From Rhizobium sp. RM (GTDB taxonomy: Bacteria > Pseudomonadota > Alphaproteobacteria > Rhizobiales > Rhizobiaceae), in contig NZ_JACAWV010000024.1 in the NCBI RefSeq assembly GCF_013390595.1, forward strand, positions 62,001-126,000: a DNA stretch of 64,000 bases. Direction: 5' to 3'. A model generated the notes under the pieces. That model saw only the letters and a list, made by a program, of their open reading frames with translations, ran no database searches and was not told the origin of the DNA. Below, one piece after another: positions 44,858 to 54,433 of this stretch; the stretch's first letter is position 1; every line of letters starts with the position of its first letter. The position numbers and the translations under genes are program-made.

Positions 44858-45634
44858 ATGCAAGAGACAATTGGACCGCTGTTGGAGAAACAATCAAATC
44901 TGCTGCTCGACCTTCTAGATGATGATGTGATGAATGAGGTGTTGAGCCTCTGCTCACCGGTCGAACTGTCGCTCGGCGACAAGCTTATCTGCGCAGGGTC
45001 ACCTATCGAACGCGTCTACTTTCTCCAATCCGGCATCGCCTCGATCGTCGTTGTTTCAGAAACGGGCCGAGAAACAGAGGCTGGTATCGTCGGAAAAGAG
45101 GGTTTCGTTCCAATCGGTGCGCTTGCAGGTGTCGAAACCAGCATGACGGAAATTATAGTACAGGCGCCGGGGAAAGCCAACGCGATAGACATCGAGGATT
45201 TTCGATCACTTATCGCAAAAAACCGCTTTTTTTTGGAAATCATGATTGCGGCTCTCCATGCGTCAAGGGCACAGGTCGAGTGCACGGCCTCCTCTAACGC
45301 GGTCCACACGGTCACGCAACGCTTAGCCAGGTGGTTGCTGATGTGTCAGGACAGGGTGGAGGGCAATCACCTTCAACTGACCCACGACTTCCTGTCAAAA
45401 ATGCTCGCGGTCAGACGAGCAAGTGTCACCGACGCTCTTCACATTCTTGAAAGCGAAGGTTGGATCCGCTCCGAAAGAGCGAGGATCGTCATAAAGAACC
45501 GTGCAGGGCTTCAAGCCTATGCGCGAGATCTCTACGGTTTGGCCGAAGCTGAAAGTGCTCGTGTGTTCATGCGCTTTCGAAAGGATGACGTCTCCAGTTA
45601 CGAGACAAAACCATCGACGGAAAAAATTGCGTGA
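44858..45634 (+). CDS. Crp/Fnr-family transcription regulator
   Basis: 258 residues, same plan as 43203-43973: sensor domain (CSPVELSLGDKLICAGSPIE, FLQSGIASIVVVSETGRE), dimer helix (TQRLARWLLMCQDRVEG) and winged HTH (LQLTHDFLSKMLAVRRASVTD). No FNR cysteine cluster. ATG 44858 follows AGAGGA. A stress promoter upstream suggests it relays the general stress response to a second tier of genes. Confidence 0.85.
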   Translation: MQETIGPLLEKQSNLLLDLLDDDVMNEVLSLCSPVELSLGDKLICAGSPIERVYFLQSGIASIVVVSETGRETEAGIVGKEGFVPIGALAGVETSMTEIIVQAPGKANAIDIEDFRSLIAKNRFFLEIMIAALHASRAQVECTASSNAVHTVTQRLARWLLMCQDRVEGNHLQLTHDFLSKMLAVRRASVTDALHILESEGWIRSERARIVIKNRAGLQAYARDLYGLAEAESARVFMRFRKDDVSSYETKPSTEKIA

Positions 45635-45801
45635 CTTTCGGCAGGCACCCAGTCTGTACGCTTGCAGACATTTGATGTCGCGGATTTACGGTATAATATG
45701 CAGAGATCTTACCCCGTGGACTGAAGTGCGAGAGCGCTCCAGGAAGGTGAAATGTCCGCAGTTCGTGAATATCTAAGGTCAGCTATTTCTTGAATGATGA
45801 C

Positions 45802-45978
45802 ATGACCGTCGTTCAGGGAGCCTATGAGAGGGTATTGTTGTCGCAGCCCGATTCGGCCTTGTGTCGTGAGGAGGTCGCCCGGTATGTCCTGACCATGTAC
45901 AACCGGGGAATTATTGATCCCGCAAAATTAGAGAGACCGGCGATCCTTTATTTTCGAACAAAGCTGCGCGTCGGTTGA
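45802..45978 (+). CDS. Small protein, 58 aa
   Basis: MTVVQGAYERVLLSQPDSAL followed by CREEVARYVLTMYNRGIIDP. It is helical and soluble. Family not named, though similar short proteins occur in rhizobia. A TTG four codons upstream is an alternative start; neither has a strong ribosome-binding site. It ends 3 bp before the convergent sigma-factor gene; it does not look like NepR. Confidence 0.5.
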   Translation: MTVVQGAYERVLLSQPDSALCREEVARYVLTMYNRGIIDPAKLERPAILYFRTKLRVG

Positions 45979-45981
45979 CGT

Positions 45982-46506
45982 TCAGTCCAGAGCCCGTCTT
46001 AGCGTTTCCCTGGCCCGATTGACGCGGCTTTTAATCGTCCCCACCCGGCAACCGCAAAGGGCTGCAGCTTCCTCATAGCTTGTACCGTCAGCCACCAGCA
46101 TCAGCGCTTTGGCTTGTCCACGATCAAGTGTCTCAATGGCGCGCATGACATCGACATGCAGCATTCGCCACTCCTGGCTGGCCGGTGAGACCAGCGACTG
46201 CTCGACACCACTAGGAAGTCCGACACACTCTCGTTTGGCGATCTTGTACCGAGTGCAGAACGTGTTGCGCAAAATCGTGAAAAGCCACGATTTCAAAGCC
46301 GTCCCAGGTGTAAAGCAATGAAGAGAGCGAAGACCGCGAAACATGGTTTCCTGCACGAGGTCTTCAACATCCTGATCGTTTCGAACGAAGCGACGCGCAA
46401 ATGCCGTGAGTGCAGGCGCCAGACGGGCGATACCCAGTCGCAAGCCGTTCAGTTGTGCTTCGCTGAGTGAGCACGGTGACAACGTGCTGAGGGTATTCCT
46501 GGCCAT
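45982..46506 (-). CDS. EcfG-like ECF sigma factor (general stress response)
   Basis: 174 residues. Region 2 (about 33-90) has DLVQETMFRGL and the highly characteristic FTPGTALKSWLFTILRNT; region 4 (about 118-170) has GTSYEEAAALCGCRVGTIKS and RVNRARETL. These strings are shared with rhizobial RpoE2/EcfG (ECF15). EcfG factors are held by NepR and freed by phosphorylated PhyR; neither gene is adjacent. ATG 46506 follows GGGAGG. It would be expected to recognise the GGAAC-N16/17-GTT promoters that fill this window. It may be a second EcfG copy. Confidence 0.85.
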   Translation of the reverse strand: MARNTLSTLSPCSLSEAQLNGLRLGIARLAPALTAFARRFVRNDQDVEDLVQETMFRGLRSLHCFTPGTALKSWLFTILRNTFCTRYKIAKRECVGLPSGVEQSLVSPASQEWRMLHVDVMRAIETLDRGQAKALMLVADGTSYEEAAALCGCRVGTIKSRVNRARETLRRALD

Positions 46507-46839
46507 TTGCTCATCCTCCCAATACAGGGAAATGAGCTCAATGAGCCCTGGTTGCTGTACGCCACCGTACCGTTGCCACTGCTGATTGACCGCAATGGGT
46601 GGTCATCGATGAGGCATATCTTAAATAAATCAACTTGCAGGCGGTTCCAACGTTCAGGAATGTAATCCAGAGAACATTAGAACCACACTCCGAGCGAGCC
46701 GGATTTGAACGGGCGTGGCAATAACTGCGTCGGCGCCGTCCGACAACAGCCGACAGATGATCATTTTTCCCGATAAATTACGACAAACGCCTGTCGTAGC
46801 CGCTGGAACAGAAGCGCCGCGCCCGCTCGGCACATAAGC
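46507..46839. other. Intergenic region upstream of the sigma-factor gene
   Basis: No EcfG-type site was found here. A minus-strand fragment near 46680-46760 reads LLSDGADAVIATPVQI but has no family or start. Nothing else is supported. Confidence 0.4.
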
Positions 46840-46865
46840 AAGTGCTGGCTGTCACGCCAGCACTT
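46840..46865 (-). terminator. Stem-loop after the DUF892 gene
   Basis: A perfect 9-bp inverted repeat (AAGTGCTGG/CCAGCACTT) with an 8-nt loop, 13 bp beyond the DUF892 stop. The following T-tract is weak, so termination may be partial. Confidence 0.6.
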
Positions 46866-46878
46866 CGAAACCTGGCGC

Positions 46879-47379
46879 TCAGGCTGCTTTCGTTTTGGCC
46901 CTGCTGTTTGAACTTGTATTCGCAAGTGAAGAAAGGGCTTCGTCGGTCGCGCTTTCCTCACCAAGGGTCTGCTCGAAAAGTGCCGCGGCATCCTTCATTC
47001 CGAGCTGAAGCGCCCAGGTTCTGAGCGTTCCATAACGTGTAATCTCGTAGTGCTCGACAGCCTGAGCCGAGGAGATCAGTCCAGCATCAAGTGCGCTCGA
47101 TCCCTTGAAGGCCTCGGTGATTTCTTCGCCCTCAGCGATAATCCCTTGAATGGCCTCACATGTCTTTCCGCGTGCAGGTTTACCGAGCAACTCGAACACC
47201 TGCTGGAGGCGTTCAACGTGAGTTTCGGTTTCGTCCCTATGTTTTTCGAATGCCGCTTTCAGTTCTTCGGATTGGGCAGCCCTGGCCATTTTTGGCAGTG
47301 CCTTCAGCACCTGACGCTCGGCGAAATAAATGTCTTTCACCGTGTCGAGGAAAAGATCTTCCAATGTCTTCTCAGCCAT
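46879..47379 (-). CDS. DUF892 (YciE/YciF) ferritin-like protein
   Basis: 166 residues of a four-helix ferritin-like bundle: TLEDLFLDTVKDIYFAERQV, ALPKMARAAQSEELKAAFEK, HRDETETHVERLQQVFELLG and AQAVEHYEITRYGTL. Conserved Glu and His in the helices (AERQ, ETETH, EHYE) fit a di-iron site. YciE/F-type proteins are stress-induced. ATG 47379 follows AGGAGAG; the longer frame lacks a site. It is the last gene of the stress cassette 2 run. Confidence 0.88.
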   Translation of the reverse strand: MAEKTLEDLFLDTVKDIYFAERQVLKALPKMARAAQSEELKAAFEKHRDETETHVERLQQVFELLGKPARGKTCEAIQGIIAEGEEITEAFKGSSALDAGLISSAQAVEHYEITRYGTLRTWALQLGMKDAAALFEQTLGEESATDEALSSLANTSSNSRAKTKAA

Positions 47380-47497
47380 TTTTACTCTCCTGTTCTCAAT
47401 GAGGTTATGAATGAAGCCTGCGCTTCGTTCGTCGTATTGCCGAATTCCTGGAAAACGGGCGCGCAAGCTCCATTCGCGCGCCCGATCTGTGAAAGCC

Positions 47498-48100
47498 TTA
47501 AAGGGACGTGGAGCGATACCGGGCTCGTTCGCGATCGACATCTTCTGGGCCAAATGGTGCCAGACTGTCGTCAAAACGCCGCCATCCCTCATCCTGATAG
47601 GCCGTACGGCGTTGGACGGGATCCACCCAGTTGGATTGTTTCAAGATGTCCTGCGCGACAGAAACACGGTCGTCCTCGACACGAGCCGTGACGAGAGTGC
47701 CGCCTCGTCGCACACCCTCGGCATAGACGTGAGCATCATCTTCAGAAACACCTGAACGGGTCATCGCTCCGATGATGCCGCCTGCTGCACCTCCCGCGAC
47801 CGCGCCACCTGCAGCGCCCGCGGCAGTCGCTGCAAGCCAGCCAGCCGCGACAACTGGACCAACACCCGGGATGGCCATCAGTCCAAGACCTGTGAGCAAT
47901 CCACCCGCACCGCCAACAACCGCTCCAATCCCGGCGCCAGCACCGGCGCCTTCAGCGGCATTGGTGTCTGCCCCGTGGCGTTTGTCTGCATTGTTTGCAA
48001 CAATGCTGATATCACGGGACGGAACGCCTGCGTCTTCAAGCGCGCTCACCGCGGCGCTTGCATCGTCGTAGTCATCAAACAGTCCGGTTACAGTTCTCAT
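47498..48100 (-). CDS. General stress protein with a glycine-zipper core (cassette 2)
   Basis: 200 residues, paralogue of 15101-15700 along its whole length: MRTVTGLFDDYDDASAAVSA at the start, a Gly/Ala core with the same IPGVGPVVAAGWLAATAAG string, then EDDAHVYAEGVRRGGTLV and a C-terminal RFDDS segment. Shared architecture implies the same job; the core could insert in membrane. It lies 30 bp after the PepSY-like gene. Confidence 0.8.
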   Translation of the reverse strand: MRTVTGLFDDYDDASAAVSALEDAGVPSRDISIVANNADKRHGADTNAAEGAGAGAGIGAVVGGAGGLLTGLGLMAIPGVGPVVAAGWLAATAAGAAGGAVAGGAAGGIIGAMTRSGVSEDDAHVYAEGVRRGGTLVTARVEDDRVSVAQDILKQSNWVDPVQRRTAYQDEGWRRFDDSLAPFGPEDVDRERARYRSTSL

Positions 48101-48130
48101 CTGGTTTCTCCCAAAGCACGTGTTCGTTTC

Positions 48131-48448
48131 TTACTTGGCGACGACATTGCCCTGATAATCGAGAGCAACGGAAACAGGCCTGCCATCCTTCTTCGCCGCT
48201 GCCATCCAGATCCCCTTGTCGTCTTTCTTGAGCCCGGTTACGTCCATGTAACCCGCCTCTTCGATCCTTTCTTTCGCCTGCGCCTCGGTGAAGCTGTTCG
48301 CGCCTTCAACCGGAGCCGTTGGGTTCTTTCTGTCGGGTGTCGCGACGGCAGGCGTATTTCCGTCGGAATTAGCTGGCGGCGACTGTTGCGCCGTTACGGA
48401 AAGCGCACTGGCGCTAACAAAAAATGCGACGATAAAAGCAGTTTTCAT
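48131..48448 (-). CDS. Secreted PepSY-like protein, 105 aa (cassette 2)
   Basis: Signal peptide (MKTAFIVAFFVSASALSVTA), a short polar linker, then SFTEAQAKERIEEAGYMDVT, GIWMAAAKKDGRPVSVALDY and terminal QGNVVAK. It matches the 15737-16051 protein motif for motif. Probable periplasmic location. Confidence 0.8.
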   Translation of the reverse strand: MKTAFIVAFFVSASALSVTAQQSPPANSDGNTPAVATPDRKNPTAPVEGANSFTEAQAKERIEEAGYMDVTGLKKDDKGIWMAAAKKDGRPVSVALDYQGNVVAK

Positions 48449-48537
48449 GTGAGGGTTCCTCCCATATTGGATCGAGCCTTCGGAAGACTGCCCAGGCTCC
48501 TTTCTTCAGAAATAGGAACCCAGCCAGCACTCAGGCC

Positions 48538-48714
48538 CTATTGATCGTTCTTGTGACTTTGCCGACCTGCCTTGACGTGCTGCTCGTGGGTGCCACCCCG
48601 CTTGCTGCCATCGCTGGTGGTCTCTCCGCGGTCCCCGGCGGGTTTGCCGCCAGCGCCCTTGCGATTTTTTTTGTCGGATTTTTCCTGGTCCTGCATTCCG
48701 CCCTGACTTGCCAT
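48538..48714 (-). CDS. Small KGG-like hydrophilic protein, 58 aa
   Basis: MASQGGMQDQEKSDKKNRKG then AGGKPAGDRGETTSDGSKRG. It is Gly/Lys-rich and disordered, like stress-induced KGG-motif proteins. ATG 48714 follows AGGAGA. A stress promoter lies 46 nt upstream. It leads the run of genes down to 46879, with gaps of 30-120 bp. Confidence 0.65.
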   Translation of the reverse strand: MASQGGMQDQEKSDKKNRKGAGGKPAGDRGETTSDGSKRGGTHEQHVKAGRQSHKNDQ

Positions 48715-48760
48715 TGTTGTCTCCTTTATGTCGCGACTGTCCGTGATTGAACGCCACCCG

Positions 48761-48785
48761 AACCTCGCAGGACTTTGGAAGTTCC
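48761..48785 (-). promoter_or_regulatory. EcfG-type stress promoter of cassette 2
   Basis: On the minus strand GGAAC (48785-48781), 17 nt, GTT (48763-48761; gGTT), 46 nt before ATG 48714. Confidence 0.65.
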
Positions 48786-48863
48786 CAGGTAAGTCGAACG
48801 CCTAGAGTGAAGTTTAGAGCGCATCGAGCCGCCAACACCGGCGGAGCGAGGCTTCACGGCTTT

Positions 48864-49481
48864 TCAATCCTCAGATCCCGGATACGGCTTTTCCCGCAAA
48901 ACAGAAGCCGAATGAACGGCATTGCGTACGAGCATCTCGATCATGGTCTGAACGGTTTTGGGTGTTTCTTCCAGGTCGACAAAATTGACAGATCCCATTG
49001 CTTCCCCCACCCAGTAGACGACAGCATTGGCAGGGATTGTGAAACCCACATCATTCAAGGCCTGAAACAATTCTGCCGATACATGGTGGGCGCCATCTTC
49101 GTTACCCACGACGGCGACCGCTGCAACCTTCCCATATGAGAGCATACGCCCCTTATTGTCCGTTTCATCCAGGAAGGCGTCCATGCGTTCGAGAACTCTT
49201 TTGCAAACGCTTGATGGCTGGCCAAGCCATATTGGAGTGCCGATCAGCAGGATATCCGCATCGAGAATTCTTTGGCGAATGCCGGGCCAGGCGTCACCCT
49301 CGCCCTCATCAGAACTCACACCAGGCTTGATGTCGTAGTCGGCCAGGCGGATGGTCTCTGTCACAATGTCCTTTTGACCAAGAGACTGGGCCAGCAGGAG
49401 AAGCAGCTTCTCTGTCGAAGATCGATCTGTCGATCCCGACGGCTTGAGGGTGGCGTTGAGTGCAAGGGCCTTGAGTGCCAT
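48864..49481 (-). CDS. Flavodoxin-like NAD(P)H-dependent FMN oxidoreductase
   Basis: 205 residues: KALALNATLKPSGSTDRSST forms the FMN phosphate-binding loop, then DADILLIGTPIWLGQPSSVC (flavin 90s-type loop) and VAAVAVVGNEDGAHHVSAEL. The family reduces quinones, FMN or azo compounds; the exact substrate is not readable. ATG 49481 follows AAGGAG. A stress promoter lies 123 nt upstream. Confidence 0.82.
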   Translation of the reverse strand: MALKALALNATLKPSGSTDRSSTEKLLLLLAQSLGQKDIVTETIRLADYDIKPGVSSDEGEGDAWPGIRQRILDADILLIGTPIWLGQPSSVCKRVLERMDAFLDETDNKGRMLSYGKVAAVAVVGNEDGAHHVSAELFQALNDVGFTIPANAVVYWVGEAMGSVNFVDLEETPKTVQTMIEMLVRNAVHSASVLREKPYPGSED

Positions 49482-49604
49482 GTTTTCTCCTTCAGGGCCA
49501 GCCAATGACGGCGCTCGCCCCGTGAAAAACGAGGATGCAACGATGGTTGAAAGCGCGGCACATGCCGAACGCTGGCAATGTCTGTTATGTTGATCGCCAG
49601 CCCC

Positions 49605-49629
49605 AACAACGTCGCTCGCGAATTGTTCC
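49605..49629 (-). promoter_or_regulatory. EcfG-type stress promoter of the flavodoxin-like gene
   Basis: On the minus strand GGAAC (49629-49625), 17 nt, GTT (49607-49605; tGTT). Confidence 0.55.
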
Positions 49630-49669
49630 GAGAAAATTCGGGAGCTTTGCAGGCCACTATGCCGGGAAC

Positions 49670-50290
49670 TTAAGGAGGCGACGCTCCTGTCAGAAGATCC
49701 CTCATCGCATCGAACTCGACCGGAGTATCGATATCGAGAAGCGCAATGTCGCCGAGTTCCACATCGAACACGGGCAGGCGGCTTTCCGCTAAGAAAAGCT
49801 TTGCACCATTGTCTCCACGCAGTTTGAGCAATGAACCAAAATCACGACGCGGAAAAATGACCGGATTCTTCGGAACGCCCTGTGAGGTGGCTCGAATGAT
49901 TGCCTGGCATCCGTGTCCAGCGAAACATCCAATAAGACGATCCAGATGGCATGACGTCATCGCTGGCATGTCGGCCAGCATGATCATGATCCCATTCGGC
50001 TCTGCACGCATCGCCTGGTCAACGCCGGCGACGATGGAACTTGCCATCCCCTCTGAAAAGGCATGATTGTGCACGACAGACACATCAAGTTCGCGGAGCG
50101 CCTCTTCAATCTCGTGGTGTCGGCATCCTGTCACCACGACGACGTTCCTCGCTCGACAGGCCAGTGCATTCGAGGCGGACCATCTGACAACCGGAATGCC
50201 GTCAATCTTTTCAAGCAGCTTGTGACGTGTTGACCCCATCCGCGACGACTTCCCGGCTGCGAGGAGCACAATCGCTACATCTGGATCCAT
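49670..50290 (-). CDS. MocA-like molybdenum-cofactor nucleotidyltransferase
   Basis: About 206 residues. The N-terminal LLAAGKSSRMGSTRHKLLEK is the nucleotide-binding signature of MobA/MocA-type enzymes; later GIMIMLADMPAMTS and RRDFGSLLKLRGDNGAK match MocA. MocA adds CMP to molybdopterin for the aldehyde-oxidoreductase family. ATG 50290 is chosen; GTG two codons earlier is possible. It sits 17 bp after the XdhC gene in the paoABC operon, which supports this role. Confidence 0.85.
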   Translation of the reverse strand: MDPDVAIVLLAAGKSSRMGSTRHKLLEKIDGIPVVRWSASNALACRARNVVVVTGCRHHEIEEALRELDVSVVHNHAFSEGMASSIVAGVDQAMRAEPNGIMIMLADMPAMTSCHLDRLIGCFAGHGCQAIIRATSQGVPKNPVIFPRRDFGSLLKLRGDNGAKLFLAESRLPVFDVELGDIALLDIDTPVEFDAMRDLLTGASPP

Positions 50291-50307
50291 TTTCACCCCC
50301 GCGGCTT

Positions 50308-51225
50308 TCAGCCGAATTGCTCAAGCCTCGAGGCTGTAACATCGGCTATGACAGAAATCGCGAGCGATGTGATGTCGCGGGTGGCGCCAAAGAGGCCGAT
50401 TGGCGCCTTGATACGGTTGATGTCCTCAAATCCGTATCCATTTTCGGTGAGCTTTTTCACCCGTCTGTGATGAGTGCGACTGCTTCCGAGAGCGCCTATG
50501 TAGAATGCAGGTGACCTGAGAGCTTGCATCAGCATTTCTCGTTCTGCATCGATATCGTGGTGCAGCAATACCACTGCCGTATACCTGTCTATTACTCCTT
50601 CGAGAGCAAGCGCCTTCGGCGCAGAGTAATCGTCGACGACGTCATATCCCGACACGAGCGCCAGGCGCTTAACAGCCTCCGTTTCGCCCATCTGGCCGCA
50701 CAGTAAGATCCGTGTTTTAGGTCGATAGGCGACGGTGAATTCCTCACTCGACCATTTCATGCGGGAAACCTTCTCCGTGACTGATAGGCTTTGTCTGTCC
50801 ATGGAAAATCGCAAACCGACCGGGTTCCTGTCCGCAAGACAGCAAGCGACGTCCTCAAGTGGTCCGACATCACGAAGACAATGGATAGCGACTGAAATTC
50901 CGCCGCCACAGGGCAACCGGATATCGAAATAGCGCGATCCCTCTCCGAATTTTACGACCCGGTCTCGGCCTTCCGCCATCGCCAGAACGGCCTCGGCTGC
51001 AACGGCTGCCTCTACACATCCTCCTGACACGTAGCCGCAATAACGCCCATCCTCGGTCACAACCACTTGCGAACCGAGAGAGCGTGCCGCTCCGCCGCGG
51101 ATATCGACAAGGGTCGCCAATGCAACCTGCCCTACACGAAAAGCGTCGATTGCAAACCTGATCAGATCAATCGGGTCGTCCGTCATGTTGACACGAACGG
51201 GATATTTTTGAGCAACCTGGACCAT
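50308..51225 (-). CDS. XdhC-family molybdenum-enzyme chaperone (PaoD-like)
   Basis: 305 residues. An XdhC/CoxI N-terminal domain (ALATLVDIRGGAARSLGSQV, GYVSGGCVEAAV) is followed by a Rossmann-like C-terminal domain (RPKTRILLCGQMGETEAVKR, HHDIDAEREMLMQAL, YIGALGSSRTHHRRVKKL). XdhC proteins bind the molybdenum cofactor, favour its sulfuration and insert it into the large subunit. Position between paoC and the MocA-like gene matches E. coli PaoD. Confidence 0.9.
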   Translation of the reverse strand: MVQVAQKYPVRVNMTDDPIDLIRFAIDAFRVGQVALATLVDIRGGAARSLGSQVVVTEDGRYCGYVSGGCVEAAVAAEAVLAMAEGRDRVVKFGEGSRYFDIRLPCGGGISVAIHCLRDVGPLEDVACCLADRNPVGLRFSMDRQSLSVTEKVSRMKWSSEEFTVAYRPKTRILLCGQMGETEAVKRLALVSGYDVVDDYSAPKALALEGVIDRYTAVVLLHHDIDAEREMLMQALRSPAFYIGALGSSRTHHRRVKKLTENGYGFEDINRIKAPIGLFGATRDITSLAISVIADVTASRLEQFG

Positions 51226-51281
51226 TCGGAACCTCTCTGTCCTCGGGCCGATCGCAGACCTCAGCGATCGGAAGGGGGCGT

Positions 51282-53480
51282 TTAGGCGACTTTCGGAAGT
51301 TTTCCGACAAGCTTATCGAGGGTGATCGGATAATCTCTGACGCGGATGCCCGTCGCATTATAGATCGCATTTGCAATCGCTGCGGACACACCGCACAGAC
51401 CGAGTTCGCCCACGCCTTTTGCTTTCATTGGCGAAGACATCGGATCGATCTCATCCATGAAAACCACATCCTGATGGGGAATGTCGGCATGGACCGGGAT
51501 CTCGTATCCGGCCAGGTCGTGATTGACGAAAAAGCCAAGGCGTTTATCGACCACGAGCTCTTCGCTCAATGCTGCCCCAGCCCCCATCGTCATCGCACCA
51601 ATCACCTGACTTCGAGCGGTCATCGGATTGAGTATTCGTCCAGCGGCACAGACCGCCAGCATACGCCTTATTCTCGTTTCGCCGGTTGCAACATCGACGC
51701 CGACCTCGACGAAATGCGCGCCAAACGTCGATTGCTGATGAGTCTTCGTCAAATCGCCCCATTCAATTGTGTCCTCAACCACAATGCCCTCGTCGCCTGC
51801 AGCCTCCTCAAGTGAAACAGATCTGTTACCCGAGCGGACTTTTCCGTTCTCGAAGACCACGTCTGGACCGTTGAAGCCGAGTTTTTGCGCAACGGTCTCC
51901 CGTAACTTCACGCATGCCGCATAAACGCCTGAAGTGGCAGAGTTTGCACCGAACTGCCCGCCAGAACCTGCAGAGACGGGAAAACCCGACTGACCGAGCT
52001 TCACAACGACTTTGTCGATCTCCGTGCCCATCATTTCCGCTGCAGTTTGGGCAATGATCGTGTAACTCCCAGTGCCGATGTCGGTCATGTCGGTTTCGAC
52101 AGTCACAACGCCCTTGTGGTTCAGCCTGACGCGTGCACCTGAGGGAACGACGAGGTTGTTGCGAAACGCTGCCGCGACGCCCATTCCGATCAACTGCTCA
52201 CCGTGTCGACGTTGACCGGTTTTTCCCCTTTCCTTCCATCCAAAGAGGTCTGCGCCGCGGCGAAGACATCCAATAAGATCGCGATGCGAAAACGGGCGCT
52301 CAGGCTTTTCCGGATCAACCTGGGTATCATTGATGATGCGGAATTCGACCGGGTCGATGTCCAGCTTTTCCGCGATCTCGTCAATGGCAATCTCCAGAGC
52401 CATCAGGCCCGGGGTTTCACCCGGGGCTCGCATTGCATTTCCCTCTGGCAAATCAAGCGTCGCAAGCTTCATGGCCGTCATCCGGTTCTCGCCAGCATAA
52501 AGCAGTCGCGTCTGATTGACTGCCGTCTCAGGGTTCCCGCCCTCAAGATCCCCGGACCAGCTTTCATGCGAAATCGCATTGATCTTGCCGTCGTGACCGG
52601 CGCCAATGCGGATTCGCTGGATAGTTGCCGGACGGTGCGTGGTATTGTTGGCGATGACCGGACGGGGCAAAGCGACCTTGACCCGCAGCCCGCTCGCTTT
52701 GGCGCCAAAAGCCGCCAGCACGGCGTCAGACCGCAAGAACAGCTTTCCCCCAAACCCGCCACCAACGAAGGGGGACATCAAGTCGATATTCTTCTTGTCG
52801 ATCCCCAGGGTCGTTGCGAGATCCGAGCGCCACCAGTCGATCATCTGACTTGACGTCCAAAGTTTCAGACGATCACCGTCCCATTGGGCAATGGAGGCGT
52901 GCGGTTCCATCATCGCATGTGACTGATCAGGCGTGACATACGTCTCATCGAGCACGACGGGTGAATTGCGATAGGCAGTCAGGAAATCCCCGGTCGATGT
53001 CTCAGGCTCCTGAGAAGGATCTGGTGTCACTGCCACTTTTTTTGCCTGATGAAGATCAAATTCGCCAGCCGCTTGATTGTACTCGACCTTGACGAGCCCG
53101 GCGGCAGCTCTTGCCTGCTCGAATGAAGAGGCCACCACCAACGCAATCGCCTGGTGGTAATGCTGTATCCGGTTTCCTCCGAACAGGCTCGCCGTGTTGT
53201 ATTCACCCTTTTCGAGTTCGCCAACATCCAGGGATGTCACCACGGCGAGAACGCCGTCCGCACCTCGAGCTGCCGATGTATCGATTGACACGATGGTGCC
53301 TTTCGCGATCGATGAACAGACAGGATACCCGTATGCGCACGTTTTTTCCTCGTCACTCCATTCGAAAGCATAAGTCGCCTGGCCCGTGACCTTGAGAAGA
53401 CCGTCGATACGTGGATGTGCCTTCCCAACAACGCGCAACTGGTCGATGGGGTTGATGCCGGATGGTCGGTCGAATTTCAT
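51282..53480 (-). CDS. paoC: Aldehyde oxidoreductase, molybdenum-binding subunit
   Basis: 732 residues of the xanthine-oxidase large-subunit family. Motifs are [20 protein letters not shown] at the start, [14 protein letters not shown] in the cofactor region, [12 protein letters not shown] and the catalytic Glu692 in KGVGELG, the same number as in E. coli PaoC. It oxidises aldehydes with water at the Mo site and passes electrons to the FeS and FAD subunits. ATG 53480 overlaps the paoB stop by ATGA. Substrate range is not readable from sequence. Confidence 0.9.
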   Translation of the reverse strand: MKFDRPSGINPIDQLRVVGKAHPRIDGLLKVTGQATYAFEWSDEEKTCAYGYPVCSSIAKGTIVSIDTSAARGADGVLAVVTSLDVGELEKGEYNTASLFGGNRIQHYHQAIALVVASSFEQARAAAGLVKVEYNQAAGEFDLHQAKKVAVTPDPSQEPETSTGDFLTAYRNSPVVLDETYVTPDQSHAMMEPHASIAQWDGDRLKLWTSSQMIDWWRSDLATTLGIDKKNIDLMSPFVGGGFGGKLFLRSDAVLAAFGAKASGLRVKVALPRPVIANNTTHRPATIQRIRIGAGHDGKINAISHESWSGDLEGGNPETAVNQTRLLYAGENRMTAMKLATLDLPEGNAMRAPGETPGLMALEIAIDEIAEKLDIDPVEFRIINDTQVDPEKPERPFSHRDLIGCLRRGADLFGWKERGKTGQRRHGEQLIGMGVAAAFRNNLVVPSGARVRLNHKGVVTVETDMTDIGTGSYTIIAQTAAEMMGTEIDKVVVKLGQSGFPVSAGSGGQFGANSATSGVYAACVKLRETVAQKLGFNGPDVVFENGKVRSGNRSVSLEEAAGDEGIVVEDTIEWGDLTKTHQQSTFGAHFVEVGVDVATGETRIRRMLAVCAAGRILNPMTARSQVIGAMTMGAGAALSEELVVDKRLGFFVNHDLAGYEIPVHADIPHQDVVFMDEIDPMSSPMKAKGVGELGLCGVSAAIANAIYNATGIRVRDYPITLDKLVGKLPKVA

Positions 53481-54433
53481 GATCTGTTCTCCGCTTCGGC
53501 AACTATCGCGCCAAGTGTCCGTTCAACGAGCGCGATTTTGAAGGCGTTTTGTTCGCTTGGCTTTGCCTCGGCGAGGAGGCGAGACGTAGCAGCAGACGCG
53601 CCGTCCGGTAGCGCGGTATCGGCATCAGCGACGCGCCAGGGTTTGTGGGCTACACCGCCAACGGTGAAACGGCCGGTACCGTCTTCGAAGATTACCGCAC
53701 CAATCGAGATGAGTGCGAAAGCATAAGATGCCCGGTCCCTGACCTTTCTGTATACCTGCCTGCCGCCAATCGGCGCCGGGAGTGTGATGGCCAGCACAAG
53801 TTCTCCCTCATCGAGGACTGTGTCTCTTTCAGGTGTGTTGCCGGGAAGGCGATGAAAGTCAGAAATGGAGATCGAGCGACGAGTGCCATCCAATCTGACC
53901 GTTTCGACAATGGCATCAAGAGTACGTAGCGCAATCGCCATGTCGCTCGGATGGGTGGCAATACACTCCTTGGAGTGTCCGATGATGGCATGCTGACGCG
54001 TAAATCCTCCGATAGCAGAGCATCCGCTTCCCGGCTGACGCTTGTTGCACGGCTGGTTTGTATCGTAAAAATATGGGCAGCGCGTTCGCTGCAGGAGGTT
54101 GCCTGCGGTCGTTGCCTTGTTTCTCAACTGGCCTGATGCACCTGCCACCAGCGCTCTCGTGAGAAGCCCGTAATCCCGCCGCACCACCTCATGCGCTGCC
54201 AGGTCACTGTTTCTGACCAGAGCGCCGATGCGTAAGCCGCCTTCCTCTGTTGGCTCGATCTTGTCCAGACCGAGCCCGTTCACGTCGATGAGATGTGAAG
54301 GATGCTCGATTTCGAGTTTCATCAGATCAAGCAGGTTCGTACCGCCTGCGATGAACATCGCATCGGGGTTCACTGCGACAGCCTTGCATGCGTCTGTGAT
54401 CGAGTTCGGGCGTTCGTAGCTGAAAGGTCTCAT
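53477..54433 (-). CDS. paoB: Aldehyde oxidoreductase, FAD-binding subunit
   Basis: 318 residues: FAD loop [33 protein letters not shown], and an inserted cysteine loop [14 protein letters not shown]...GSGC followed by C near KECIATH, which in PaoB binds an extra [4Fe-4S] cluster. This loop separates PaoB from ordinary XdhA-type FAD subunits. ATG 54433 overlaps the paoA stop by ATGA. Confidence 0.9.
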   Translation of the reverse strand: MRPFSYERPNSITDACKAVAVNPDAMFIAGGTNLLDLMKLEIEHPSHLIDVNGLGLDKIEPTEEGGLRIGALVRNSDLAAHEVVRRDYGLLTRALVAGASGQLRNKATTAGNLLQRTRCPYFYDTNQPCNKRQPGSGCSAIGGFTRQHAIIGHSKECIATHPSDMAIALRTLDAIVETVRLDGTRRSISISDFHRLPGNTPERDTVLDEGELVLAITLPAPIGGRQVYRKVRDRASYAFALISIGAVIFEDGTGRFTVGGVAHKPWRVADADTALPDGASAATSRLLAEAKPSEQNAFKIALVERTLGAIVAEAENRS

